From positions 1 to 64,000 of the forward strand of contig NZ_JAAVKI010000007.1 in the NCBI RefSeq assembly GCF_011806525.1: DNA of 64,000 nt, given 5' to 3'. Positions within the stretch are counted from its first letter, which is position 1. Each line of letters begins with the position of its first letter. Origin of the DNA: Thalassospira sp. HF15. GTDB lineage: Bacteria > Pseudomonadota > Alphaproteobacteria > Rhodospirillales > Thalassospiraceae. Below the pieces are notes generated by a model, which was given only the letters and a program-made list of their open reading frames with translations, was not told the origin of the DNA and did no database searches. Position numbers and translations under genes: made by a program. Positions 8,819-17,734 of the stretch are shown here, piece by piece.

Positions 8819-9865
8819 TCAGTCGGCGTAATGCCAGAACACATCGAAGCCGGGATTAAACACCGTCACCGCCCCTTCCTCGGTTTCGATCTTCTCGGCA
8901 AACTTGGCGGGTTCACTGCGTTTTTCCAGCGTGATCTGATCACCATTAAGCGGCAGGCCGTAATACTGCGGGCCGTGGATCGAGGCAAAGCCTTCAAGCT
9001 TATCGAGCGCCCCTTCTTCCTCGAACACGTGGGCCAAAAGCTGCACGGTGTTGTTGGCGGTAAAGATACCGGCACAGCCACACGGGCTTTCCTTGCGCTC
9101 ATCGGTATGCGGCGCAGAATCCGTACCCAGGAAGAAGCGCGCATCACCGGACGTCGCGGCTGCACGCAGTGCCAAGCGGTGCTTTTCACGCTTGGCGACC
9201 GGCAGGCAATACATATGCGGATGGATGCCGCCGACCAGAATGGCATTGCGGTTAATGATCAGGTGATGGGTGGTGATCGTCGCGCCCAAATTCTTGTCGT
9301 TGGCCTTAACGTATTCCACACCGTCTTCGGTCGTGATGTGCTCCATCACCACACGCAGTTCCGGCAAACGCTTGCGCAGCGGATCCAGAACCCGGTCGAT
9401 AAACACCGCTTCACGGTCAAAGATATCAATGTCGGGATCGGTGACTTCACCGTGCACACACAGCGGAATGCCAAGCTCCGCCATCCGCTCCAGCGCTGGC
9501 ATCGCATTATCGAAATTGCGTACACCACTGTCGGAATTCGTGGTGGCGCCTGCCGGATAAAGCTTCAAAGCCGTAATCACACCGGCCTTGTAACCTTCCT
9601 CGATATCATCGGGATTGCTGCCCTCGGTCAGATACAGCGTCATCAGCGGGGTAAAATCATGGCCCGATGGGATCGCGGCGGTAATGCGGTCGCGATAGGC
9701 CACGGCATCGGCGGTCTTGACCACCGGTGGCACCAGATTGGGCATGATGATCGCACGGGCAAAATGCTCGGACGTCTCGCCAATCACACCTTTAAGCATC
9801 TCGCCATCACGCAAATGCAAATGCCAGTCATCGGGACGGCGAAGGGTAATGCGATTTGTCGACAT
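8819..9865 (-). CDS. pyrC: Dihydroorotase, type II
   Basis: This 348-residue zinc amidohydrolase closes carbamoyl-aspartate to dihydroorotate, the third step of pyrimidine synthesis. Visible landmarks are the HLHLRD metal-binding motif near residue 14, the carboxylated-lysine region [12 protein letters not shown] near residue 97, HGE and EHITT for further metal ligands, and ATITTHHL. Length fits the short E. coli PyrC class. The ATG at 9865 is chosen because AGGAG lies 9 bases upstream; the in-frame TTG 18 bases earlier would place that site inside the gene. Confidence 0.96.
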   Translation of the reverse strand: MSTNRITLRRPDDWHLHLRDGEMLKGVIGETSEHFARAIIMPNLVPPVVKTADAVAYRDRITAAIPSGHDFTPLMTLYLTEGSNPDDIEEGYKAGVITALKLYPAGATTNSDSGVRNFDNAMPALERMAELGIPLCVHGEVTDPDIDIFDREAVFIDRVLDPLRKRLPELRVVMEHITTEDGVEYVKANDKNLGATITTHHLIINRNAILVGGIHPHMYCLPVAKREKHRLALRAAATSGDARFFLGTDSAPHTDERKESPCGCAGIFTANNTVQLLAHVFEEEGALDKLEGFASIHGPQYYGLPLNGDQITLEKRSEPAKFAEKIETEEGAVTVFNPGFDVFWHYAD

Positions 9866-10027
9866 AGGGCGATCTCCTGGCAAGCAATGAACCCGTTTGG
9901 GAAATATGGTGCGTTACCTAGCAGATTGGCGCGGAATTGGGAATGGGAGATCCAAACTCGAGATGCGGTTCGAACTTACAGAAAAGATGTTAAAAACTAA
10001 CACAGCACTCGCTTTTTGAGAGCAAGG

Positions 10028-10828
10028 ATGGAAAGCATGAAACTACCAGATCTTAGCCCATTGACCCTGTTAGCGACCGGCACAATTACTGGAATACTAG
10101 CCACTTTGATATTTGGCCCACAAGTAGCTGAGATACCTGAAGGTTGGGGAGATATAGTTGGATCAATCTTCGGTGTAGTCGGAGCGTTTTACGTAGCGAG
10201 ACTGACTTTTAACCTAGAACACAAAACAAAAACTGCTGCGACCAATCGTCCGCTGCAGAGCCAAGCAAAAGTAGCAATCGAATCAATTGGGGACGTCAAT
10301 AAGTTTCTGCCAGAGTTTGAGCACGAAATACGTAAACTCTCAAAATCACTTTTTACGTTTTTTCAAGACCATGACAGCAAATCTCTACAGCTTTTGAGGA
10401 TCAAGGCAGTTTCGAATAGTCTGTCTTACGATGATGAAAAGCTGATTGAAGAAATTGAGGAAGACTATGAGCCAATTGTGGTTATGGCTCACAAAGCTGT
10501 AATAACGCGCCTCCCGCAAGACCCACTCGATTTGATTGCGACAGCAACTGACGCGGTTCGAGCAATACAAACCGCCCACGACCATCTACTTGATCATAAT
10601 GAGATAGTAGCAATCAGGCAACTCAAGGCCGAGCTGAAACAGTTTTCAAGCTCATGGAATAAGATTACTAAGGCGCTCCTTGAGATTGCAGACTGGAACC
10701 CCAAACTTAGACCACCGAATCACGCGCAGATGCTCTTCTTGTTAGACACCTATCCGAGGAACGCGCGCATACAACTCGCTTCAAAATCGATAGTTCTGAT
10801 GGAGATAGTAAAAAGACTAGAGGTATGA
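10028..10828 (+). CDS. AT-rich gene for a membrane-anchored protein of unknown function
   Basis: I do not recognise this protein of about 266 residues. Two hydrophobic segments lie at the N-terminus (LTLLATGTITGILATLIFG and IVGSIFGVVGAFYVARLTF), and the remaining 200 residues are hydrophilic, helical in character and probably cytoplasmic, with charged heptad-like stretches such as KLIEEIEEDYEP. Base composition and codons are clearly more AT-rich than pyrC or the hydrolase gene on either side, which suggests recent acquisition. The start is uncertain: ATGs at 10028 and 10037 are both possible, the latter with AAGGA about 9 bases upstream. It stands alone between leftward genes. Confidence 0.75.
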   Translation: MESMKLPDLSPLTLLATGTITGILATLIFGPQVAEIPEGWGDIVGSIFGVVGAFYVARLTFNLEHKTKTAATNRPLQSQAKVAIESIGDVNKFLPEFEHEIRKLSKSLFTFFQDHDSKSLQLLRIKAVSNSLSYDDEKLIEEIEEDYEPIVVMAHKAVITRLPQDPLDLIATATDAVRAIQTAHDHLLDHNEIVAIRQLKAELKQFSSSWNKITKALLEIADWNPKLRPPNHAQMLFLLDTYPRNARIQLASKSIVLMEIVKRLEV

Positions 10829-11003
10829 ATCTGCTCGCAATAAGCCTTGGTTTCTGCCGTCATGTCTGAAAACGGTTCCCCACTCACTCTTTGCGCGAAA
10901 GACCGGTCCAGCCCCTGCACGAACCTGCGAGGAAGAAGGCGACAGGCTTTATATTCGGCCCCATCCTGCCACACCGCTTTTGAAATGTTCTTGGTCGCTT
11001 CTG

Positions 11004-12020
11004 TCAGGCCAGTGAAAGCACGGGCCCCTCAAGCAGATCCATCAATTGGCCAAAATATCCGCCTGATCGTGCGGGCGATGTCGGATCAGAAGTGATGGCC
11101 ACCGCGAGGTTCTTTTCCGGATGTGCCGCGATGATCTGGCCGCCATAGCCGCGGGCGATAATGAAGCCACTTTTGCTCAGGAACCAGCCATAGCCATACC
11201 CAAGACCCGAATAAGGGGATCGGGTGCGGGCTTGGATTGATTGGTCGATCCAGTCGGCTGAAATGATCTGATCGCCATCGAACCGGCCATGATCCCGCAT
11301 GAGGGTCGCGATCCGCAACATCGCGCGCGGGGTCAGCGCCATCTCGTTCCCGCCGAAATAATAGCCTTGCGGATCCTGTGTCCAAGCCGGAATTTCAATA
11401 CCAAGCGGCTGTCCAAGGACATCGCGCGCCTGCGCGAGCAGGCTTTTTCCTGTCGCAACCGTTAGCACAGCACCAAGGATATGCGTGGTGCCGGTGGAAT
11501 AGATCATACGCCCGCCGGGTGTTGCGACCATCGGGCGGCGCAGCGCAAAGGAAACCCAGTTGTCGGAATTGACCCAGGCGCCGTAGTTGCGCCCTGATGT
11601 GCTTTCAAGCCCGGCCCGGAGCGTCACCAGATCTTTGATGGTCAGGTCTTCCACACCGGGGGTGGCATTTGACGGGATGATAGACGGCGCAATTTCGCCG
11701 ATGGTGGCCTCAACCGAGGGGATCACCCCTTGTGCGATTGCATTACCCGTCAGCAGACCGATGATACTTTTCGAGCAGGACTTGATGTTGGCAACCCGGT
11801 CCAATCCCGGCCCGCGCGGCGACTCAGACACGATGACCTCTTCACCGCGTTGTACCAGAATTGCGTGAAGCTGGGACATGTCCGCAACCCGCAAACGGAT
11901 ATTGGTCGGCGTTTGCGCCAAGGCCCGGCCCATAACGGGAGTGGCCATCGCGCCCAGAAGGGTCGCCGAAAAAGCACGGCGGGTCAGCATCGGAAAGGGT
12001 CTGTCGCTCGGCATATCCAT
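11004..12020 (-). CDS. Tat-exported serine hydrolase of the beta-lactamase class C fold
   Basis: The 338-residue protein starts with a twin-arginine type signal (MLTRRAFSATLLG then an Ala-rich segment to about residue 35), so it is probably folded before export. The active-site SxxK motif is SCSK in NIKSCSKSIIGLLTG near residue 84, and the second motif is the Tyr of MIYSTGTTHILG, a form typical of 6-aminohexanoate-dimer-hydrolase-like esterases rather than true AmpC enzymes (which have YxN). A YGYGWFL segment lies near the C-terminus. Expected activity is hydrolysis of an ester or amide; clinical-type beta-lactamase activity is not implied. Start could also be the Met two codons later. Confidence 0.87.
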   Translation of the reverse strand: MDMPSDRPFPMLTRRAFSATLLGAMATPVMGRALAQTPTNIRLRVADMSQLHAILVQRGEEVIVSESPRGPGLDRVANIKSCSKSIIGLLTGNAIAQGVIPSVEATIGEIAPSIIPSNATPGVEDLTIKDLVTLRAGLESTSGRNYGAWVNSDNWVSFALRRPMVATPGGRMIYSTGTTHILGAVLTVATGKSLLAQARDVLGQPLGIEIPAWTQDPQGYYFGGNEMALTPRAMLRIATLMRDHGRFDGDQIISADWIDQSIQARTRSPYSGLGYGYGWFLSKSGFIIARGYGGQIIAAHPEKNLAVAITSDPTSPARSGGYFGQLMDLLEGPVLSLA

Positions 12021-12213
12021 CAGTCCTTGCAGGTCGGGGTCATATGCGCACCAAAACTATACGCAGCCCATGCGACCGCGGACCGCAACGCACGGTTTTT
12101 CGGTTAATCGACCCGAAAGATGAATTCCTTATCTGGAATTATTTCGTCAGGAATGTGACACCAAGTCACAATCGGACAAATCGCGTCGCAACGGAAATCT
12201 GACCTGGAACGCG

Positions 12214-12243
12214 AAAAGGCCAGGCATTTCTGCCTGACCTTTT
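12214..12243 (-). terminator. Terminator of tRNA-His
   Basis: On the minus strand AAAAGGTCAGGCA and TGCCTGGCCTTTT form a strong hairpin around GAAA, directly after the CCA end of tRNA-His; the 3' arm supplies the T run. Confidence 0.88.
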
Positions 12244-12247
12244 CACA

Positions 12248-12325
12248 TGGGGCGAGTGATGGGACTTGAACCCACGGCCCCCAGTGCCACAAACTGGTGC
12301 TCTAACCACCTGAGCTACACCCGCC
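12248..12325 (-). tRNA. tRNA-His (anticodon GTG)
   Basis: The minus strand gives a full cloverleaf with anticodon loop TTGTGGC (anticodon GTG). The 8-base acceptor arm GGCGGGTG pairs with CACTCGCC, including the extra G at minus 1 opposite C73 that is diagnostic for tRNA-His. CCA is encoded at 12248-12250. Confidence 0.97.
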
Positions 12326-12652
12326 ATCGTGTGGCGCGGTTTATATGGCCCGAGGCCTTTTACGTCAAGCGCATAATTTCACTTTTTTACCACTGAAAAC
12401 AGCAAGTCGTTCAAAGCGCCGAATTTTGCGGGCTTGGGCATTTTGTCGCTGTTTCAGACATCGCATTCACAACACAAATCCCCCTTCCTACCCGTCAGAG
12501 CATCTTGCAAGTGAAAGCAAATGCCTTAATTAGTTCAGTTCAATAACAGGCCCGAAAAGCGGAAAGCAGCAGCCCGCCACCCCATATAACAAGGATGTGG
12601 TGCTGCAAACCGCGCAAACAGGCCGCACAAGATCAACAGACGGAGTATCGGA
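12326..12652. other. Intergenic region with no gene seen
   Basis: These 327 bases lie between divergent tRNA-His and the oxidoreductase gene and must hold both promoters. I see no supported ORF or structured RNA. Confidence 0.4.
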
Positions 12653-13654
12653 ATGAAGTGGGGCGTTCTCAGCACCGCCAAGATCGGCACGGAAAAGGTT
12701 ATTCCGGCCATGCAGGAAAGCGATGCGCTTGAAATCCTGGCCATTGCCGGTCGTGACCCTGAAAAAACCCGCGAGGTCGCAGAAAACCTGCGCATTCCGC
12801 GCGCCTATGGTTCCTATGAAGAACTGCTCGCAGATCCCTCCATTGAGGCGATCTACAACCCCCTGCCCAATCATTTGCATGTGGAATGGACGATCAAGGC
12901 GCTTGAGGCCGGAAAGCATGTTCTGTGCGAAAAGCCGATTGGTCTGGATACCGAAGATGCCAAGCGCCTGATTAGCGCGCGCGACAAAAGCGGCAAGCAG
13001 GTACTCGAAGCCTTTATGGTCCGCCATCACCCGCAATGGCTTGAAGCCCGCAAGATCGTTGAAAGCGGTCAGATCGGCACCCTAACCACCGTGCAAAGCA
13101 TCTTTACCTATTTCAACACCAACCCCAACGATGTCCGTAACAAAAAGGACATTGGCGGCGGCGGTTTGCTTGATATCGGTTGTTATTGCGTTGTTGGCCC
13201 GCGCTTCATCACCGGCAAGGAGCCGGTTCGCGTGGTCTCGCTGATGGACAAGGACCCGAAATTTGGCACCGACCGGCTTGTCTCGGGCATGCTTGATTTT
13301 GGATCAGGCCTGCAGGCAAGCTTTGTCTGCGGCACCCAGTCAGCAGCTGTGCAGCGCGTGCATATTCTGGGCACCGAAGGCCGGATTGAAATCCTGATGC
13401 CGTTCAATGCTGTACCGGAAAACGAGGCCGTCATTCGGGTTGCGGGTCAGAAACAGCCGGGCTTTGATGACGCACGTGAAATCAAATTCCCGGTTTGCAA
13501 CCAGTACACCCTGCAGGGCGAAGCCGCGACGGCAATATTCAAGGGCGACAGCCCGGTCGATTACCCGATCGAGGATGCGGTTGCCAACATGCAGATCCTT
13601 GATGCCTTTACCCGCTCCGCCAAGACCGGCAGCTGGGAAATGGTCAAATCCTGA
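12653..13654 (+). CDS. Gfo/Idh/MocA-family NAD(P)-dependent oxidoreductase
   Basis: This 333-residue enzyme has an N-terminal Rossmann fold (WGVLSTAKIGTEKVIPAM, slightly degenerate Gly motif) and the family signature AGKHVLCEKPIGL near residue 90, whose EKP lysine contributes to catalysis. The C-terminal alpha/beta domain includes GGGGLLDIGCYCV near residue 165. Such enzymes oxidise or reduce sugars and cyclitols; the exact substrate is not visible. A GGAG lies about 8 bases upstream of the ATG. It is a single-gene unit ended by its own terminator. Confidence 0.93.
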   Translation: MKWGVLSTAKIGTEKVIPAMQESDALEILAIAGRDPEKTREVAENLRIPRAYGSYEELLADPSIEAIYNPLPNHLHVEWTIKALEAGKHVLCEKPIGLDTEDAKRLISARDKSGKQVLEAFMVRHHPQWLEARKIVESGQIGTLTTVQSIFTYFNTNPNDVRNKKDIGGGGLLDIGCYCVVGPRFITGKEPVRVVSLMDKDPKFGTDRLVSGMLDFGSGLQASFVCGTQSAAVQRVHILGTEGRIEILMPFNAVPENEAVIRVAGQKQPGFDDAREIKFPVCNQYTLQGEAATAIFKGDSPVDYPIEDAVANMQILDAFTRSAKTGSWEMVKS

Positions 13655-13683
13655 TCAACCATATTGCCGATGCTCAAACGCAT

Positions 13684-13709
13684 AAAAAGCCGGGGAAACC
13701 CGGCTTTTT
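13684..13709. terminator. Bidirectional intrinsic terminator
   Basis: AAAAAGCCGGG and CCCGGCTTTTT form a hairpin around GAAA between the convergent oxidoreductase and LysR genes, with A and T runs on either side. Confidence 0.9.
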
Positions 13710-13721
13710 GTTTGCCTGTTT

Positions 13722-14591
13722 TCAGGTGCCTGCAAACAGGGCTGCCTTGGCCTTAAGCCGCGGGAACATGAAATCACTAAAGGCCCGCACACGTGGCACG
13801 GACTTGAGATCGCGGTGCATCAACATCCAAAGATCATTATCAAGCCCGTCAATCGCATCACCGATGACGGCTATATTGTCAAATGCATCCGCAAGAAACA
13901 TCGGTAGCACCGCATAGCCTGCCCCGGCATTGACCAACCGTGCAACATTCAAAAGCGAGTTGCTGCGCATCGCGACGTGCTGATCATGGTAATGCTTGTC
14001 GCGCCAGACCGCGGCCTTGATATGGGCAAGGCTTTCGTCACAGGTGATCCACGGCCCATTGCCACCTTTGGGATCACTCATTCCCTTTGCCGCACAGACC
14101 ACAGACCGGATCGGGGCGATCTGGCGCCCGACAAGGTTTTCATTCGGGCTGTTGCTCGGCCGGATGGCGATATCGGCATCATGCCGGTTCAGATCGTAAA
14201 ACCGGTTGTCGGTCACGACCTGAACAGTAATTTCCGGATAGGCCTGTGCGAACAGTGCAAGATCATCGGCCAGCACAGCATGCAGCAACGTATCGGTCGT
14301 GGTCAGTCGCACGGTGCCGGATGGTCGGATATCCTGCCCGGCCAGTGTTCGGGCAAGTACGGCCATTTCGGCTTCAAGCCTTTCGGCGGTTTCGATGGCC
14401 GCCGATCCTGATGGAGTTGGCTGATAATCGCCCTGCTGACGTTCAAACAGTTTGGCACCGATACGACTTTCAATATCGGCCATGCGACGAAACAGGGTGG
14501 AATGATGCAGTCCGGTTTGCCTTGCCGCCTGCGTGACGCTGCGCGCACGCCCCACCGCCAGAACCAATTTCAGATCATCCCATTCCAGCAT
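13722..14591 (-). CDS. LysR-family transcriptional regulator
   Basis: This 289-residue regulator has the N-terminal winged helix-turn-helix (LVLAVGRARSVTQAARQTGL then HHSTLFRRMADIESRIG) and a C-terminal periplasmic-binding-like effector domain. The first motif is of the subgroup that has HHSTLFRRM in the recognition helix. The ATG at 14591 is chosen because GGAGG lies 7 bases upstream; earlier starts have no site. It is divergent from a rhodanese gene with a shared 137-base control region, so it probably regulates that gene and itself. The inducer is unknown. Confidence 0.93.
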   Translation of the reverse strand: MLEWDDLKLVLAVGRARSVTQAARQTGLHHSTLFRRMADIESRIGAKLFERQQGDYQPTPSGSAAIETAERLEAEMAVLARTLAGQDIRPSGTVRLTTTDTLLHAVLADDLALFAQAYPEITVQVVTDNRFYDLNRHDADIAIRPSNSPNENLVGRQIAPIRSVVCAAKGMSDPKGGNGPWITCDESLAHIKAAVWRDKHYHDQHVAMRSNSLLNVARLVNAGAGYAVLPMFLADAFDNIAVIGDAIDGLDNDLWMLMHRDLKSVPRVRAFSDFMFPRLKAKAALFAGT

Positions 14592-14631
14592 GTGCAATCC
14601 TCCGAATGCGATCATTCCAAGATTCGTATTA

Positions 14632-14658
14632 TTGCACATACTATTTGAATTATCGCAA
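14632..14658. promoter_or_regulatory. Candidate LysR operator in the divergent region
   Basis: TTGC at 14632 and GCAA at 14655 end a 27-base AT-rich interrupted palindrome midway between the LysR and rhodanese starts. ATTGCACA and ATCGCAAA also form imperfect repeats one to two helical turns apart. This fits a LysR site but is only a pattern match. Confidence 0.35.
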
Positions 14659-14728
14659 ATTTACTTCGCATTCATGCACATCAATACTGATCCCATCAAC
14701 CAACGATATTCCCGATGGAGATTGGACA

Positions 14729-15079
14729 ATGAACAAGACCATTACCCGCGAAGAACTTAAAGCCGCCCTTGGTAGCGCCAATGCCCCGACCCTGATCGAA
14801 GCGCTGCCGGCGCGGTATTATGTTGATGCCCATCTGCCCGGTGCGATCAACATTCCCCATGACGCAATTGACGAGGGCGTCAAACAGATCCTGCCGGATC
14901 TGGATGCCCCGATTGTGGTCTATTGCGCCAATGGTCCGTGCAAGAATTCCGGCATCGCCCGGATGGCCCTGAGCAAACTTGGCTACAGCAATGTCCGTGA
15001 TTACCACGAGGGCAAGAATGACTGGCGCGAAGCGGGCCTGCCGCTTCAGGGGCAGGGTTCACTTGAAAAGTCTGCCTGA
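14729..15079 (+). CDS. Single-domain rhodanese-like sulfurtransferase
   Basis: The 116-residue protein is one rhodanese domain. The catalytic Cys is in VVYCANGPCKNSG (residue about 68), and the characteristic DAHLPGAINIPHDAI segment is near residue 36, with WREAGLPLQG near the C-terminus. It should carry persulfide sulfur to an acceptor, or act in detoxification or redox sensing. A second Cys five residues after the catalytic one could form a disulfide. A GGAG lies about 9 bases before the ATG. The gene is divergent from the LysR regulator, a likely controller. Confidence 0.92.
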   Translation: MNKTITREELKAALGSANAPTLIEALPARYYVDAHLPGAINIPHDAIDEGVKQILPDLDAPIVVYCANGPCKNSGIARMALSKLGYSNVRDYHEGKNDWREAGLPLQGQGSLEKSA

Positions 15080-15096
15080 TACCCGCCAGCTCACCA

Positions 15097-15129
15097 AAAC
15101 AAAACGGGCCGACATTTTCATGTCGGCCC
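15097..15129 (-). terminator. Strong terminator, oriented leftward
   Basis: GGGCCGACAT and ATGTCGGCCC form a perfect 10-bp stem around a 4-base loop. On the minus strand it is followed by CGTTTTGTTTT, so it mainly ends the leftward HEPN-like gene; it may also slow the convergent rhodanese transcript. Confidence 0.85.
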
Positions 15130-15159
15130 TCACAGGTTGAGATTAATGCTCCGCAATCG

Positions 15160-15765
15160 CTATTCAGCAGGCAATAGCTCTGACAATTTTCTTGCCCAAA
15201 GAAGCAAAAACTCATGAAAAGCTGCCTCTTCCAAGCGCAACGCGGAAAAACCAATATATGACTTCCCATCAAACACTTTAGAAACAAAAGCCAGCTGCGC
15301 TGCCTGCTCTGTCGGGACGTGTTCGCCCTCCGCATTCAAGTAAGCAACCTGACCATGCGCGAGCGAATGGCGAAGAGTCTCAAGAAGACTCTTTAGTGGT
15401 AAGACCAGCGGCGGCGCTGCAGAACGGAGTGCCTTTGTGACCTCCTTCGGCAATTCCTGTTGAGCTAGGTTAGGTGTATCAATGTTAGCGAAAAATTCGT
15501 ATCTCCAAGTCGAAACATCTAGCCAGTCCAAGTCTTTAGCATTCAGACTTAGTTCTGTTGTGTACTCGGTGCTTCGCTCTCCCGCTTCAGCCCTCTGATG
15601 CGATACCACCAAGATTGGCAGAGCCATAGAAAGCAAAAACGTTGTATTCAGAGACCCTCCAGTTTCAGGATCCCTAATTTCTCTCACAGGCCCGTCGTAC
15701 AACACCTCAATTAATTGGGCACACCTAGCGGCCAGTTCACGACTATACCTTTGAGGAATCCCCAC
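15160..15765 (-). CDS. HEPN-like protein (pEachy type) with an RxxxxH motif
   Basis: This 201-residue protein is not assigned to a pathway. Near residue 136 it contains ETLRHSLAHGQVAYL, which matches the R(x4-6)H motif of HEPN domains, the family that includes many RNase toxins and defence effectors; the LRxxLAHG form resembles the pEachy subgroup. Around it are predicted helices, as expected for HEPN. No nucleotidyltransferase (MNT) partner gene lies nearby. The start is a GTG that overlaps the TAG stop of the upstream aminotransferase by one base, so translation is coupled, and codon use is more AT-rich than the neighbours. The role as RNase is inference. Confidence 0.65.
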   Translation of the reverse strand: MGIPQRYSRELAARCAQLIEVLYDGPVREIRDPETGGSLNTTFLLSMALPILVVSHQRAEAGERSTEYTTELSLNAKDLDWLDVSTWRYEFFANIDTPNLAQQELPKEVTKALRSAAPPLVLPLKSLLETLRHSLAHGQVAYLNAEGEHVPTEQAAQLAFVSKVFDGKSYIGFSALRLEEAAFHEFLLLWARKLSELLPAE

Positions 15766-16943
15766 TAAAGAACCCTTCTGAAAGCCTTTTTCATGCGTGC
15801 AATTGCTTCATCCATTTTTGCTTCATCCTTGCAGAAGCAGAACCGAACAAAGTTGCGCACGCCGCCATCTTCACCTTGATAGAAGGCCGAAACCGGAATG
15901 GCGACGACACCGGCTTCCTTGATCATGATCTGACAGAACTCAACGTCGTCACAGTCATAACCGAGCGGACGGAAATCGCAGGTGATGAAATAGGTGCCTT
16001 GCGAATCAAGGACATCAAACCCGACGTCCTTTAGCCCCTTCATCAGGTAATTGCGCTTGGCTTCCATTTCGGCGGTGAAGTTCTCGAAATACGCGTCATC
16101 CTTGTTAAGCCCGAACGCCACACCATGCTGCAACGCCGGCGACACTGTAAAGACAAGGAACTGATGCGCCTTTTTGATCGGCTCCATCAGTTTTTCGCAT
16201 GCCGTGACATAGCCGATTTTCCAGCCGGTCAGCGAGAAGGTCTTGCCGGCTGATCCGATCCGCACGGTGCGTTCATGCATGCCAGGCAAGGTCATTAGCG
16301 GCGTGTGTTTGCGCCCGTCAAAGACAAGGTGCTCGTAGACCTCGTCACAGAGCGCAATAACATCATGTTTGATGCACAAATCGGCAATGAATTGCAGTTC
16401 GTCCTCGCGATAGACCTTGGAGCACGGGTTCTGCGGCGAATTGAGCAAGATCAGCTTGGTTTTGTCGGAAAAGGCCGCTTCCAGTTCTGCGCGCGGCAAT
16501 TCCCAATTCGGCGGGGTGACGCGCACCAGCTTGGGGATGCCGCCAGCCAGTTTTACCATCGGAAGGTAGCTGTCATAAAGCGGTTCGATCAGGATGACTT
16601 CATCGCCTGGCGCAACCAGCCCAAGAATGACGTCTGCCAGACCTTCGGTCGCGCCGACCGACACCAGCACTTCTTTCTTCGGATCAACCTCGATGCCGTA
16701 GAACCGCTTGTTGTGGTCGGCAACGGCCTGCAGCAATTCCGGTACACCGGCCAGCGGCGGATACTGGTTGGACAGATCGGTCAGTGATTTGGCTGCAGCC
16801 TCGCGGATATCAGCGGGACCGTCTTCATCCGGGGCGCCCTGCCCCAGATTGATGGCCTTATGTTTGATGGCCAGTTCGTTCATCACTTCAAAGATCGTAA
16901 TCCCGCCCGAAGCGAAAAGCGGATTGCCGACGAATTCGGTCAT
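15765..16943 (-). CDS. PLP-dependent class I/II aminotransferase
   Basis: The 392-residue enzyme is a fold-type I aminotransferase. Landmarks include INLGQGAPD near residue 31, NSPQNPCSKVY near residue 170 (substrate-binding Asn), the DEVYEHLVF segment with the PLP-binding Asp and Tyr, the Schiff-base lysine in GSAGKTFSLTGWK near residue 233 and the Arg of NFVRFCFCK near the end, which binds the substrate carboxylate. Pattern is closest to kynurenine/methionine-type aminotransferases (YbdL-like). AAGGA lies about 7 bases before the ATG. It is followed with one-base overlap by the HEPN-like gene. Confidence 0.93.
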   Translation of the reverse strand: MTEFVGNPLFASGGITIFEVMNELAIKHKAINLGQGAPDEDGPADIREAAAKSLTDLSNQYPPLAGVPELLQAVADHNKRFYGIEVDPKKEVLVSVGATEGLADVILGLVAPGDEVILIEPLYDSYLPMVKLAGGIPKLVRVTPPNWELPRAELEAAFSDKTKLILLNSPQNPCSKVYREDELQFIADLCIKHDVIALCDEVYEHLVFDGRKHTPLMTLPGMHERTVRIGSAGKTFSLTGWKIGYVTACEKLMEPIKKAHQFLVFTVSPALQHGVAFGLNKDDAYFENFTAEMEAKRNYLMKGLKDVGFDVLDSQGTYFITCDFRPLGYDCDDVEFCQIMIKEAGVVAIPVSAFYQGEDGGVRNFVRFCFCKDEAKMDEAIARMKKAFRRVL

Positions 16944-17247
16944 GAGGCGTCCTTTATATTATGGTCGTTCACCGGATTGGTGGCGTCCGGTCGAGTCCCG
17001 ATCATCGTGCACATTTTCGCGCCGGATAGAACCCTTTGATCGCAAATCCTGTCGCATGATGGCCCCCGATTGGCAAGCCCGCAACCGATTGAATGCGCCT
17101 GCCTGCCGCGAAAGCAGGGCATTTGCATATTTTTTGAACATCTTGCCTAAAACGCAGTCAGCGGCAGACTGGAAAATCGTAAAAACTTCATGGGTTTTAC
17201 TGGGTTTTCGTTACGAGAATCCCTAGAATGCCGTGGCCGGTGAAAAC
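16944..17247. other. Divergent regulatory region, aminotransferase/glnB
   Basis: About 300 bases contain no gene. GTAAAA at 17179 and TTTTAC ending at 17200 form a 22-base inverted repeat around the centre, located about 55 bases upstream of the sigma-54 promoter element, where an activator such as NtrC could bind; its sequence does not match the NtrC consensus well. Confidence 0.4.
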
Positions 17248-17264
17248 TGGCATGGTCCGTGCAA
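17248..17264 (+). promoter_or_regulatory. Sigma-54 (RpoN) promoter of glnB
   Basis: TGGCATGGTCCGTGCAA matches the consensus TGGCAC-N5-TTGCA closely, with the invariant GG (17249-17250) and GC (17261-17262) exactly 12 bases apart. It lies about 70 bases upstream of the glnB ATG. Sigma-54 control of glnB/glnA by NtrC is established in many proteobacteria. Confidence 0.8.
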
Positions 17265-17267
17265 TAG

Positions 17268-17672
<405 letters not shown>

Positions 17673-17734
17673 TCGGTCACGCCTTCGAAAGAACACCATA
17701 CGGTAACTGTTTATGAGTTTTAAAGGGTTGCATC

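Noticed and set aside
8798-10000. 400-codon plus-strand frame opposite pyrC
   Set aside because: It overlaps the whole of pyrC on the other strand, which has all catalytic motifs; the plus-strand product is low quality with no recognisable pattern.
11004-12020. AmpC beta-lactamase
   Set aside because: SxxK is present but the second motif is YST rather than YxN and the sequence style is of 6-aminohexanoate-dimer-hydrolase-like esterases.
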